From: Limibacillus halophilus | GTDB taxonomy: Bacteria; Pseudomonadota; Alphaproteobacteria; Kiloniellales; CECT-8803 | Reading direction: 5' to 3' | DNA: 64,000 nucleotides | Assembly: GCF_014191775.1 (NCBI RefSeq) | Contig: NZ_JACHXA010000002.1 | Span: 186,001 to 250,000, forward strand | Part shown: in pieces, positions 51,690-59,430 of the stretch | How the letters are laid out: each line of letters starts with the position of its first letter | Position numbering within the stretch: position 1 is the first letter of the stretch | The notes under the pieces: model-generated | The model's input: only the letters and a program-made list of their open reading frames with translations | What the model was told of the DNA's origin: nothing | Databases searched by the model: none | Program-made: the position numbers and the translations under genes

Positions 51690-52318
51690 AGCTATTCGAC
51701 CCCCGTCTTTATCTTGTCATCGGGCTTGCGGATTGTGGTGGCCGTCCGCTTGGAACGGTTCTTTCAGCCGCGGTCGAAGGCGGTGTAACCCTGGTTCAGC
51801 TCCGCGAAAAGGGGCTTGATGAAGAGGCGTTCATCCAGCGGGCGCGTGAAGTTAAGGCGCTATTGCGGCCGCGTGGCGTTCCCTTGATCATCAACGATTC
51901 GTTAAAAGTCGCCTTGGCCGTCGACGCCGACGGCTTGCATGTCGGACAGTCGGACCTTTCACCCGCCCAAGTGCGCGCTCATATGGGACCGGAGGCCATA
52001 TTAGGAGTCTCTATTGGAAACCTGGAAGAACTTGCACGGACTGACCTGACCGGTGTCGATTATGTCGGTTGCGGGCCGGTTTACGGAACGACGACAAAGG
52101 ACGATGCCGGATCTGCAATCGGATCAATGGGCTTGGCAAGCGTCGCTGGCAAGGTGTCGCTGCCGGTCGTTGGGATTGGCGGCATTACGGCTGATCGCCT
52201 GGCACAGCTACACGGTTGCGGGGCAAGTGGCGTTGCTGTCGTGTCGGCCATCGCCGGCGCCCATGACCCCAAACAGGCGGCGCAAGACCTACGCAAGGCC
52301 ATCGCGCTCAGCCTCTAG
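51686..52318 (+). CDS. thiE: Thiamine-phosphate synthase
   Basis: 210 residues, a TIM-barrel of the ThiE/TenI family: VTLVQLREKGLDEEAFI, LIINDSLKVALAVDADGLHVGQSDL with catalytic Asp residues, and DYVGCGPVYGTTTKDDA with GIGGITADRLAQL as phosphate-binding parts. It joins HMP-PP and thiazole phosphate. It is translationally coupled to thiM. It ends three bases before the convergent patatin gene. Confidence 0.94.
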   Translation: MKLFDPRLYLVIGLADCGGRPLGTVLSAAVEGGVTLVQLREKGLDEEAFIQRAREVKALLRPRGVPLIINDSLKVALAVDADGLHVGQSDLSPAQVRAHMGPEAILGVSIGNLEELARTDLTGVDYVGCGPVYGTTTKDDAGSAIGSMGLASVAGKVSLPVVGIGGITADRLAQLHGCGASGVAVVSAIAGAHDPKQAAQDLRKAIALSL

Positions 52319-52321
52319 CGC

Positions 52322-53395
52322 TCAAAGGTAGGAAGCTTCCAGGTCCACGGTATCGCGCTTACCCAGGGCTTCGAAATTTTCCGCCAACCAATCATCGGTC
52401 CGTGCCCTACCAAGTTCGAATAGACGGTGCAGGAAACCCCAGTCTGCGTTCAGCTTAGAGGAGGTCCCCAATTCACGCATGAAGTCCTCGGCGTCGATGA
52501 CATGCATCAGCATCCGCTTGAGTTTGCCGCCATCATCGAAACCCTTGTCCACCAGTTCGCTGACGAACTGAACGGCGCGCATCTCGCGCATCAACCCCGC
52601 ATTGAAAGTAATTGTGTTCAAACGGTCGATGATCGCCTGGGCCGTGGTCGGCGTCTCCTCGATGTTTATTGGATTGATCTGCACCAATAAAACGTCACGG
52701 CAGTCGCTGCCATAGATTAGCGGATAGATAGCCGGGTTACCCATGTACCCGCCATCCCAATAGGCCTCGCCATCGATTTCAACGGCACGGTGTATATAGG
52801 GTAGGCAGGCAGAAGCCAGGATCGCATCCACCGACATCTCCGCCAGGTCGAAGATCTTAATCCGTCCACGGCGCACATTGGTGGCGCTCACGAAGAGCTT
52901 GACCGCCGCGCAATCCTTCAACACGTCGAAGTCGATTTCCGACGAAAGGACGGCACGCAAGGGATTGATATCCAAGCTATTGAATTCATAAGGAGAAAAA
53001 AGGCGGCTCATGTACTCAAGAGCCCGGTAACCGGGCGAATAGTCCATCCGTCCCAACCCCATCATGCGATCGAGCATCGTCGGCTGCAGCGGTGACAGGG
53101 CAGAAAGAACGGAGGCCTGCCGCCAAACACTGGACAATACCTCCCGGGCTTTCTCGCGGCCGCCCACTGCAAGACCATAAGCCATGGCGGCGCCGTTGAC
53201 GGCGCCAGCGCTGGTCCCGGTAACGGCATCGATGGCAATTCGGTCATCTTCCAGCAGGCGGTCCAACACGCCCCAGGTAAAGGCGCCATGGGCGCCGCCG
53301 CCCTGGAGCGCCAGGTTGACGGTCTTGACCTGCGGACCCTGGGGCCAGACGTCTTGGCGGCCCAGTGAGCAGGCAGCAGCAGTATTACCAGTCAT
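52322..53395 (-). CDS. Patatin-like phospholipase
   Basis: 357 residues. The patatin oxyanion motif is LALQGGGAHGAFTWGVL near residues 28-44, the nucleophile elbow is GTSAGA near 60-66, and the catalytic Asp is in DGGYMGNPAIYPLI. A C-terminal helical extension of about 100 residues is seen in many proteobacterial family members. It is a predicted lipid acyl hydrolase in the cytoplasm or at the membrane. ATG 53395 follows AGGAATCAGG. It is divergent from the crotonase gene. Confidence 0.92.
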   Translation of the reverse strand: MTGNTAAACSLGRQDVWPQGPQVKTVNLALQGGGAHGAFTWGVLDRLLEDDRIAIDAVTGTSAGAVNGAAMAYGLAVGGREKAREVLSSVWRQASVLSALSPLQPTMLDRMMGLGRMDYSPGYRALEYMSRLFSPYEFNSLDINPLRAVLSSEIDFDVLKDCAAVKLFVSATNVRRGRIKIFDLAEMSVDAILASACLPYIHRAVEIDGEAYWDGGYMGNPAIYPLIYGSDCRDVLLVQINPINIEETPTTAQAIIDRLNTITFNAGLMREMRAVQFVSELVDKGFDDGGKLKRMLMHVIDAEDFMRELGTSSKLNADWGFLHRLFELGRARTDDWLAENFEALGKRDTVDLEASYL

Positions 53396-53509
53396 CCTGA
53401 TTCCTTTGTGTTGGTCGTCGGCTCGGCATTTTCCTAAGATAAGCGCCAAGAGCAAGCCTTTTGCTGCGTTGCAGCAGTAATCGTTTTAATAAGGGAATAT
53501 CCTTGGAAC

Positions 53510-54301
53510 ATGGCACACGACAGCGAGAACGGCATTTTAGTTCGGCGAAATCTCCATAGCGCCACTATCTATTTTAAGAATCCCGGGCGGATGAATGCCC
53601 TGTCGCTTGAAATGTGGCGGCAGTTGGGAAGCCAGCTTGGCGCCTTGTCCGCCGACCCGGATCTTCGATGCATCGTACTACGGGGGACAGGCGGCAAGGC
53701 CTTCGCATCCGGCGCGGACATCTCGGAGTTTCCAAATGTTCGGGCCAACGCCGACCAGGCCAAGTCCTACGCAGAGAACATGAAGCCCGCGCTGGATCAT
53801 CTCCACCATTGTCCCCTACCGACGCTGTCGGTGATCGAAGGTGTTTGCGTTGGCGGCGGCCTGGAGCTTGCTGCGCTTTGCGATTTGAGAATCTGTAATG
53901 AGAGCGCCCGTTTCGGCATCCCCATCAATCGCATTGGCCATGTTCTTCCCTACCCCGCGACAGCCGCCTTGGTCGAGTTGATCGGCCGTTCGAACACTTT
54001 GGAGATTCTTTTGGAGGGACGTGTGTTCGGGGCCGAGGAGGCCAAAGCCATGGGACTCGTGAACCGAGTCGTGCCGGACGACGCTATCGAGGATGAGGCG
54101 TCAAAAATGATCGATCGTATTGCCGCGGGCGCACCCATTGCCGCCCGACTCCACAAAAAGATGGCGGCACGTGTGCTTTCCCCAACGCCCATCACGCAAG
54201 CCGATATCGATGAAGCTTTTTCGGCCTGTGACAGCGACGATTACCGGGAAGGCGTCGCCGCCTTCATCGAAAAACGGCGGCCGGTCTTTAACGGAAAATA
54301 G
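53510..54301 (+). CDS. Enoyl-CoA hydratase/isomerase (crotonase) family protein
   Basis: 263 residues of the crotonase superfamily. GKAFASGADISEF forms the first oxyanion segment and VCVGGGLELAALCDLRI the second, carrying the first catalytic-type Glu. The next segment reads INRIGHVLPYPATAALVELIG, where classical hydratases have a second Glu (PE.G). That Glu is absent, so the activity may be an isomerase, hydrolase or other crotonase reaction. It is a single gene. The ATG has a weak GGAA site. Confidence 0.88.
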   Translation: MAHDSENGILVRRNLHSATIYFKNPGRMNALSLEMWRQLGSQLGALSADPDLRCIVLRGTGGKAFASGADISEFPNVRANADQAKSYAENMKPALDHLHHCPLPTLSVIEGVCVGGGLELAALCDLRICNESARFGIPINRIGHVLPYPATAALVELIGRSNTLEILLEGRVFGAEEAKAMGLVNRVVPDDAIEDEASKMIDRIAAGAPIAARLHKKMAARVLSPTPITQADIDEAFSACDSDDYREGVAAFIEKRRPVFNGK

Positions 54302-54306
54302 GCACG

Positions 54307-54340
54307 AAAAAGCCGCCGGACCCGTGGGGTTTCGGCGGCT
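54307..54340 (-). terminator. Rho-independent terminator for rpmG
   Basis: AGCCGCCG (54311-54318) pairs with CGGCGGCT (54333-54340), with further CCC/GGG pairing in the loop. On the minus strand the stem is followed by a T-run (A-run at 54306-54310 on plus). It lies about 50 bp past the rpmG stop and directly after the convergent crotonase stop. Confidence 0.75.
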
Positions 54341-54389
54341 GGTTCGTCTGCGGCCACGGCTCCCCAAACGGAAGCGAGGCCGCGCCAAA

Positions 54390-54557
54390 TCACTTCATCT
54401 TTGATTCCTTGAAGACGACATGCTTGCGCGCACGCGGATCGTACTTGCGCATCTCGAACTTCTCGGTCGAGTTCCGGGGGTTCTTCTTCTTGACGTAGAA
54501 GTACCCAGTATCGGCGGTGCTGACCATCTTGATCAGCTGAATATTCGACTTCGCCAT
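54390..54557 (-). CDS. rpmG: 50S ribosomal protein L33
   Basis: 55 residues, full length: [18 protein letters not shown], then [21 protein letters not shown] and a basic C-terminal [10 protein letters not shown]. The protein has no cysteines, so it is the zinc-independent (C-minus) form. The ATG follows GAAGGA. A GC-rich terminator is downstream. Confidence 0.97.
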   Translation of the reverse strand: MAKSNIQLIKMVSTADTGYFYVKKKNPRNSTEKFEMRKYDPRARKHVVFKESKMK

Positions 54558-54650
54558 AATTAACGTCCTTCGCCTGAAAGCGGTGTCCTGATATCCCGAA
54601 GGCCCGGAAGATAACGTTTGGCGCGGCAAAGTCAACGCCCGAGCGTCGTA

Positions 54651-55235
54651 TCAGCCGAGTTCTTCTTTACGGGTGATCTCATAGTATGCGGTATCAGGGT
54701 CGTGCCAAACGGCCAGCGCCTGTTTCATGACCACTTCGGTGACCCGCGGTAAGGGAAGGTGCCGTAACGCCGTCAAGGAATGCCAACGCAAATCTTCGAG
54801 TTCGCCATCACCCGCAAGTTCGCCGGAAAAGTGCGCCCCATCGCCCAGGAAAAATCGTGTGTCGTACCGACGCGGATTTCCGGGCGGCGTGATCGCCCGT
54901 GCAATGAGCCGCAGCGATCTCGCCTTGGCCCTTTGCATGACCAACCCGGTCTCCTCGGACAACTCGCGCAGGGCCGCACGTGCCAATGCGGGTAGAATTG
55001 CACTCGTGGCGGCGTCCACTTCGGCAGGCGCTTGGACAACGGACGCTAGACTGTCGTCCAAGTGGTCCTCGTCCTCCAGACGCCCTCCGGGAAAGACATA
55101 GACCCCGGGCATGAAGACCATCCGACGATGCCGCCTGCCAAGAAGCACCTCCGGCCCTTCGATAGTCGCGCGCAGCAGGATCAACCCGGCTGCGTGTTGC
55201 GGGATGGATGGGGTAGGCGCCATTTCGGTAATCAC
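54651..55235 (-). CDS. NUDIX hydrolase
   Basis: 194 residues. The Nudix box is split: GGRLEDEDHLDDS is followed by an insertion of about 25 residues before AALRELSEETGL, which holds the REXXEEXG metal site. MPGVYVFPGG precedes the box. Insertions like this occur in the NUDT19/CoA-diphosphatase-like branch. The GTG start at 55235 overlaps the stop of the S41 protease gene (GTGA); ATG 55223 is an alternative. The substrate is unknown. Confidence 0.87.
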   Translation of the reverse strand: MITEMAPTPSIPQHAAGLILLRATIEGPEVLLGRRHRRMVFMPGVYVFPGGRLEDEDHLDDSLASVVQAPAEVDAATSAILPALARAALRELSEETGLVMQRAKARSLRLIARAITPPGNPRRYDTRFFLGDGAHFSGELAGDGELEDLRWHSLTALRHLPLPRVTEVVMKQALAVWHDPDTAYYEITRKEELG

Positions 55236-56857
55236 TGTGTCTGAGTATGAGCCGAGAGGGTCCGAGATTCCTCAAACCTTGCCAGCGTGTTCACATTGCG
55301 GCCCAACGCACGGGTATAGAGGTCGGGATTGCGTAACAGTTCTTGGGCCAGTTCGACATCCCGGTCCAGTTCGGCTTCAGATTTTGGGCAACGGCTTTGC
55401 AAGCGTTCCGCTTCGGCTTCGGTAACCGGCGGTTGGTCAATCACCTCGGCGATCGAAGGAATGACCCTGGGCAAGGTAACCGCTTGGCTTTTGCGTAGCT
55501 CATCAAGCGACACTTCCGGCAAACTGGTACAGACGTCCGGCTGGACGCCACGTAGGTGCAGGGCGTATCCAGAGGGTGCATGGAACCGCGCCCAAGTCAG
55601 GGTGATTTCCCCACCGTTTGGCAGGCGCAAGACGGTCTGCACAGACCCCTTTCCGTAAGAGCTGCTGCCAACGACAACGGCACGGCCACTGTCCTGCAGA
55701 GCAGCGGCAACGATCTCCGAGGCCGAAGCCGAGCCGCCATTAATCAAAACAACAATCGGCAAGCCTTCCGCCACGTCGTCTTCATAACCCTGGAAGAGTT
55801 GGTGGCTGTCGGGATGCCGGCCGTGTGTCGAGACAATGCGTCCCTCGCCAACGAACAGGTCGCTAACGTTGACTGCCTGATCCAACAGACCTCCGGGATT
55901 TCCGCGCAGATCGAGGACCAACCCCCGAACCGATCCCTCAGCCCGCGCCAAGGTATCCTCCACTTTGGTCTCCAGGCTACGGGTCGTGCTCTGATTGAAG
56001 CCGGTCACACGCACAATCGCGATACCGTCCTCGGTATGGGCTGTAACGGTCTGCGGCACGACATGGGCACGGATTACCTTTATTGGAAACGGCCGGAAAC
56101 CCTTGCGGTCGATAGTGATAACCACTTCGCTGCCAATTGGCCCGCGCAGGCGCTCGACGACCTCTTGCTGATCCAGAGTGCTGGCCGGCACGCTGCCGAT
56201 ATGCGTAATGATATCGTTATCCAGCAACCCCGCGCGCTCTGCGGGTGTTTGTTCCATGACCTGCAAGATCTCAACGCCCGTTTCGATCATGCGGATACGA
56301 ACTCCAATACCGCCGAAACCGTCGCGCGAGGCTTGATTGTCGCGGGCCTCATCGCGACTGGAATAACGCGAGAAACGATCGAGTTGTCCGGCCATGCCAT
56401 CGAACACCGCTTCGTAAAGCTGCTCTGCTGTCGCTTCTTGAAGTTTGGGCGAACGCCTGCGCCCATCGGCCAGCGCCAAAGCCGTCAAAGCCGCCCAACC
56501 GTCGACATCATCCTGGGGTGGTCTATCGAAAAGAGCGGCATCACTGCTGCCCAATAGCAATGCGACCTGGTGTTCGCGCAGTTCCACGCGCACAGCTGCA
56601 TCAATCTTTTCGAGATTCTCAAGGCCCGCCATCGTCAGGCCCTGGGCGTCCTTGGGTTCGATATAAATGTCGTGAATGTCTTGGAGACCCGTTCGAAACA
56701 ACTGTGTGGCGGAGCCTTCTTCATAGGTGTCATAGGCGCTGGGCACCGCACCGGCGCAGGCCATGAGGAAGATTGCCGCAGGCATCAACAGGAAAGACCG
56801 GAGCCCCGATTTACGCGGCGTGGCCGTTACCTGCCTCACGATCCCTGCACCTATCAT
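55232..56857 (-). CDS. S41-family C-terminal processing peptidase with PDZ domain
   Basis: 541 residues. The N-terminus is basic then hydrophobic, with a lipobox-like LMACAGA near residue 35. A PDZ domain follows at about 175-255 (GFGGIGVRIRMIETGVEILQVM, AGLLDNDIITHIG). The tail-specific protease core has GLVLDLRGNPGGLLDQAV, Ser in NGGSASASEIVAAAL and Lys in SSYGKGSVQTVLRL. It is probably an envelope protease that trims protein C-termini. ATG 56857 follows GGAAGGGG. It is coupled to the downstream NUDIX gene. Confidence 0.9.
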   Translation of the reverse strand: MIGAGIVRQVTATPRKSGLRSFLLMPAAIFLMACAGAVPSAYDTYEEGSATQLFRTGLQDIHDIYIEPKDAQGLTMAGLENLEKIDAAVRVELREHQVALLLGSSDAALFDRPPQDDVDGWAALTALALADGRRRSPKLQEATAEQLYEAVFDGMAGQLDRFSRYSSRDEARDNQASRDGFGGIGVRIRMIETGVEILQVMEQTPAERAGLLDNDIITHIGSVPASTLDQQEVVERLRGPIGSEVVITIDRKGFRPFPIKVIRAHVVPQTVTAHTEDGIAIVRVTGFNQSTTRSLETKVEDTLARAEGSVRGLVLDLRGNPGGLLDQAVNVSDLFVGEGRIVSTHGRHPDSHQLFQGYEDDVAEGLPIVVLINGGSASASEIVAAALQDSGRAVVVGSSSYGKGSVQTVLRLPNGGEITLTWARFHAPSGYALHLRGVQPDVCTSLPEVSLDELRKSQAVTLPRVIPSIAEVIDQPPVTEAEAERLQSRCPKSEAELDRDVELAQELLRNPDLYTRALGRNVNTLARFEESRTLSAHTQTQ

Positions 56858-56974
56858 TCGATTCTGACCCCTTCCGGACAGGATGATCCGGTCCTTACTG
56901 GAGATCGTCAACTTTAGTGGCTCCAGCCAAGGGCTTCCAGCCCAATTCTACTATTACAACTTGAAACGCGACCT

Positions 56975-59299
56975 TCAAGTTCGCCTTTTGCCCGTCATTT
57001 TGGCATCGCGGCTCTTTTTCCTTGTCCCACTGCGTTTCTTTTCAGATGCAGAGCGCCCACCTTTAGAGGAAGGGCGCGTGGGGCGCTGCTGGCGTACGTT
57101 TCGGTCCGGCAGTGGGCGAAAATCCGATTCCTTTGGCTCCTCGCCCTCGATCATCTGCATGACGATCCCGCCGGTAATAGGATTGACCTCGACCAGCCTG
57201 ACGGACACTGTTTCGCCGAGCCGGAACTCCCTGCCCCAGCGCCGGCCGATCAACGCATGCGCCGTCTCGACATGGTCATAATAGTCCTGCGGTAGACTGG
57301 AAATCGGAACCAGTCCGTCCGCACCACTGTCCCGCAGTGTCACGAACAGTCCAAACCGCGTCACGCCATTGATACGACCCTCGAAGATTTCGCCAACCCG
57401 CTCCGACAGGAAGGCCGCCGTAAACCTATCGATCGCTTCGCGCTCTGCTGCTGCGGCGCGGCGTTCAGTACGGGAAATATGATCGGCGATGTCATCGAAG
57501 CGCGCCTCTTGATCCTGATCCAATCCATCCTCCCCAAGCTTCAATCCGCGTATCAGGGCGCGGTGAACCAATAGATCGGAATAGCGTCGGATCGGCGAGG
57601 TGAAATGGGCGTAGCGGGTCAGTGAGAGCCCAAAGTGGCCCAAATTCGTCGCCCCGTAGTAAGCTTGGCTTTGGCAACGCAGTACCAACTCGTTGACCAT
57701 CTGGTCATAGGCCGTTCCTTGAACGTCACCGAGCAGGCGGTTGAAAGTGCCCGGGCGTATCACCTGCCCCTTGGCAAGGCGCAAGCCAATACTGTCGAGA
57801 AACTCCCGCAAGGCCTCTACCTTGGCGGGATCGGGCCCTTCGTGAACCCGATACATACAAGGTTGCCGCTTCTCTTCGAGCGTAATCGCGGCGGCAACAT
57901 TGGCCGAAATCATGAACTCTTCGATCAAACGATGACTGTCCAATCGAGCGCGCGGCTCAATGGCTTTAACCTTGCCGGCCTCGTCCAGCAGGACGCGGCG
58001 CTCTGGAAGGTCGAGATCAAGGGTTCCTCTGCTTTCACGTTCAGCCAGCAAAGAGGAAAAGGCGCCGTATAGCGGCTTTATGACCGGCTCCAGCAAAGGG
58101 GCCGTGACCTCGTCAGGCGCACCATCAACCGCCGCTTGCACCTGCTCATAGGTTAGGCGTGCGGCCGAACGCATGATGCCCCGCAAGAAGCGATGGCGAA
58201 GTCGCCTGCCGTCCTTGTCGAGCCACATCTCGCAGACCAAGCAGCCCCGTTCCTCATCCGGGCGCAACGAACACCAGCCATTGGAGAGCGCCTCCGGCAG
58301 CATCGGCACCACACGGTCGGGAAAATAAACCGAGTTCCCCCGCTCCTCAGCAGTACGGTCCAACGCCTTTCCGGCACGGACGTAGTGGGCGACGTCGGCG
58401 ATAGCGACGAGGATATGCCAGCCGCCGGGGTTTTTCGGGTCCGCGTCAGCTTCCGCCCAGACTGCGTCGTCGAAATCACGTGCATCGGCACCGTCGATGG
58501 TAACCAGGGGTACAGATCGCAAATCCGTGCGGCCTTTCACGGTCACAGGCCCAGCGGCTTCGGCATCTGCGATGGCCTCATCGGGAAACGCGACGGGAAT
58601 CTCGTGCTCGTGAATCGAGATCAGGCTGACCGCCTGCGGTCCGGTCACATCGCCCAGCCGTTCGATCACGCGCACTTCCTGCGCGCCCATCGGCCGGCGC
58701 CTTGGCTTGATTTCAGCCAAGACAAGCTCACCCGCCACTGCACCAGCCGCATCTTCCGGCTTCAACCGGTAATCGCCTTTGGCGCGTTTGCTGGTTGGAT
58801 TGAGCTTTCCTTCGCGACCGGTGGGGTCGTAGATGCCCAGTATCTGATCCTGCTTGCCGGTCCCAACGACCCGCATGATTCGGGCTTCGTAGGTATTCGG
58901 CTCAACAAGCTTGAGGCGGGCGAGCGCCCGATCCCCTCGACCCAGCGCAGCACGGCTGCGCTTTTCCGGCACCACATAAATTTTCGGCACCGGGCCGTCA
59001 CCACGCCAGCGGTGCGGCTCAGCCAACAGCTCTCCATCGCTGTCGGTTCCGATAATCTCAATGACGGTAATCTCCGGAAGCCCTTCCGGACGGGTGAGGC
59101 GTCGCCCGTCGCCCTTTTCAACGACGCCGTCGGCCTCCAACTCGCGCAGCAATGCCTTGAGACGGGGCCGATCCTCGCCCTTGATATGGAAAGCGCGTGC
59201 GATCTCCCGCTTCCCAATGGGTCGCGGGCTCTCAACGATGTAGCGCCGCAACTCGTCCTTCGTCGGAAAAGGGGGCTGCACTTTCTGTTTTTTCGTCAA
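56975..59299 (-). CDS. rnr: Ribonuclease R
   Basis: About 774 residues. The N-terminal helix-turn-helix region has YIVESPRPIGKREIARAF, and cold-shock OB folds follow. The RNB catalytic domain has ITIDGADARDFDDAVWAEAD with the Asp cluster and FTSPIRRYSDLLVHR. An S1 domain follows (GRINGVTRFGLFVTLRDSGADGLVP), then a basic Lys/Arg-rich tail. The start is probably TTG 59299 (family proteins begin TKKQK....PFPTK), with GGAAAG upstream. A triple 16-bp repeat lies just before it at 59343-59390. Confidence 0.94.
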   Translation of the reverse strand: MTKKQKVQPPFPTKDELRRYIVESPRPIGKREIARAFHIKGEDRPRLKALLRELEADGVVEKGDGRRLTRPEGLPEITVIEIIGTDSDGELLAEPHRWRGDGPVPKIYVVPEKRSRAALGRGDRALARLKLVEPNTYEARIMRVVGTGKQDQILGIYDPTGREGKLNPTSKRAKGDYRLKPEDAAGAVAGELVLAEIKPRRRPMGAQEVRVIERLGDVTGPQAVSLISIHEHEIPVAFPDEAIADAEAAGPVTVKGRTDLRSVPLVTIDGADARDFDDAVWAEADADPKNPGGWHILVAIADVAHYVRAGKALDRTAEERGNSVYFPDRVVPMLPEALSNGWCSLRPDEERGCLVCEMWLDKDGRRLRHRFLRGIMRSAARLTYEQVQAAVDGAPDEVTAPLLEPVIKPLYGAFSSLLAERESRGTLDLDLPERRVLLDEAGKVKAIEPRARLDSHRLIEEFMISANVAAAITLEEKRQPCMYRVHEGPDPAKVEALREFLDSIGLRLAKGQVIRPGTFNRLLGDVQGTAYDQMVNELVLRCQSQAYYGATNLGHFGLSLTRYAHFTSPIRRYSDLLVHRALIRGLKLGEDGLDQDQEARFDDIADHISRTERRAAAAEREAIDRFTAAFLSERVGEIFEGRINGVTRFGLFVTLRDSGADGLVPISSLPQDYYDHVETAHALIGRRWGREFRLGETVSVRLVEVNPITGGIVMQMIEGEEPKESDFRPLPDRNVRQQRPTRPSSKGGRSASEKKRSGTRKKSRDAKMTGKRRT

Positions 59300-59342
59300 A
59301 AGATCGTCTTTCCAACCGCCGGCACTTGAACAAACGCACATT

Positions 59343-59390
59343 CCGGGCGCAACTCCGGCCGGGCGCAACTCCGGCCGGGCGCAACTCCGG
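59343..59390. repeat. Three perfect 16-bp tandem repeats upstream of rnr
   Basis: The unit CCGGGCGCAACTCCGG occurs three times head to tail at 59343-59358, 59359-59374 and 59375-59390. Each unit starts CCGG and ends CCGG, and the junctions form CCGGCCGG. It lies in the topA-rnr interval, 44 bp before the preferred rnr start. Confidence 0.95.
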
Positions 59391-59430
59391 TTTCCCTCAC
59401 ACCCTAGCCGACCGACCAAGTCCCGTACAA

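Noticed and set aside
59343-59390. CRISPR-like array
   Set aside because: The three units are contiguous with no spacers; it is a simple tandem repeat.
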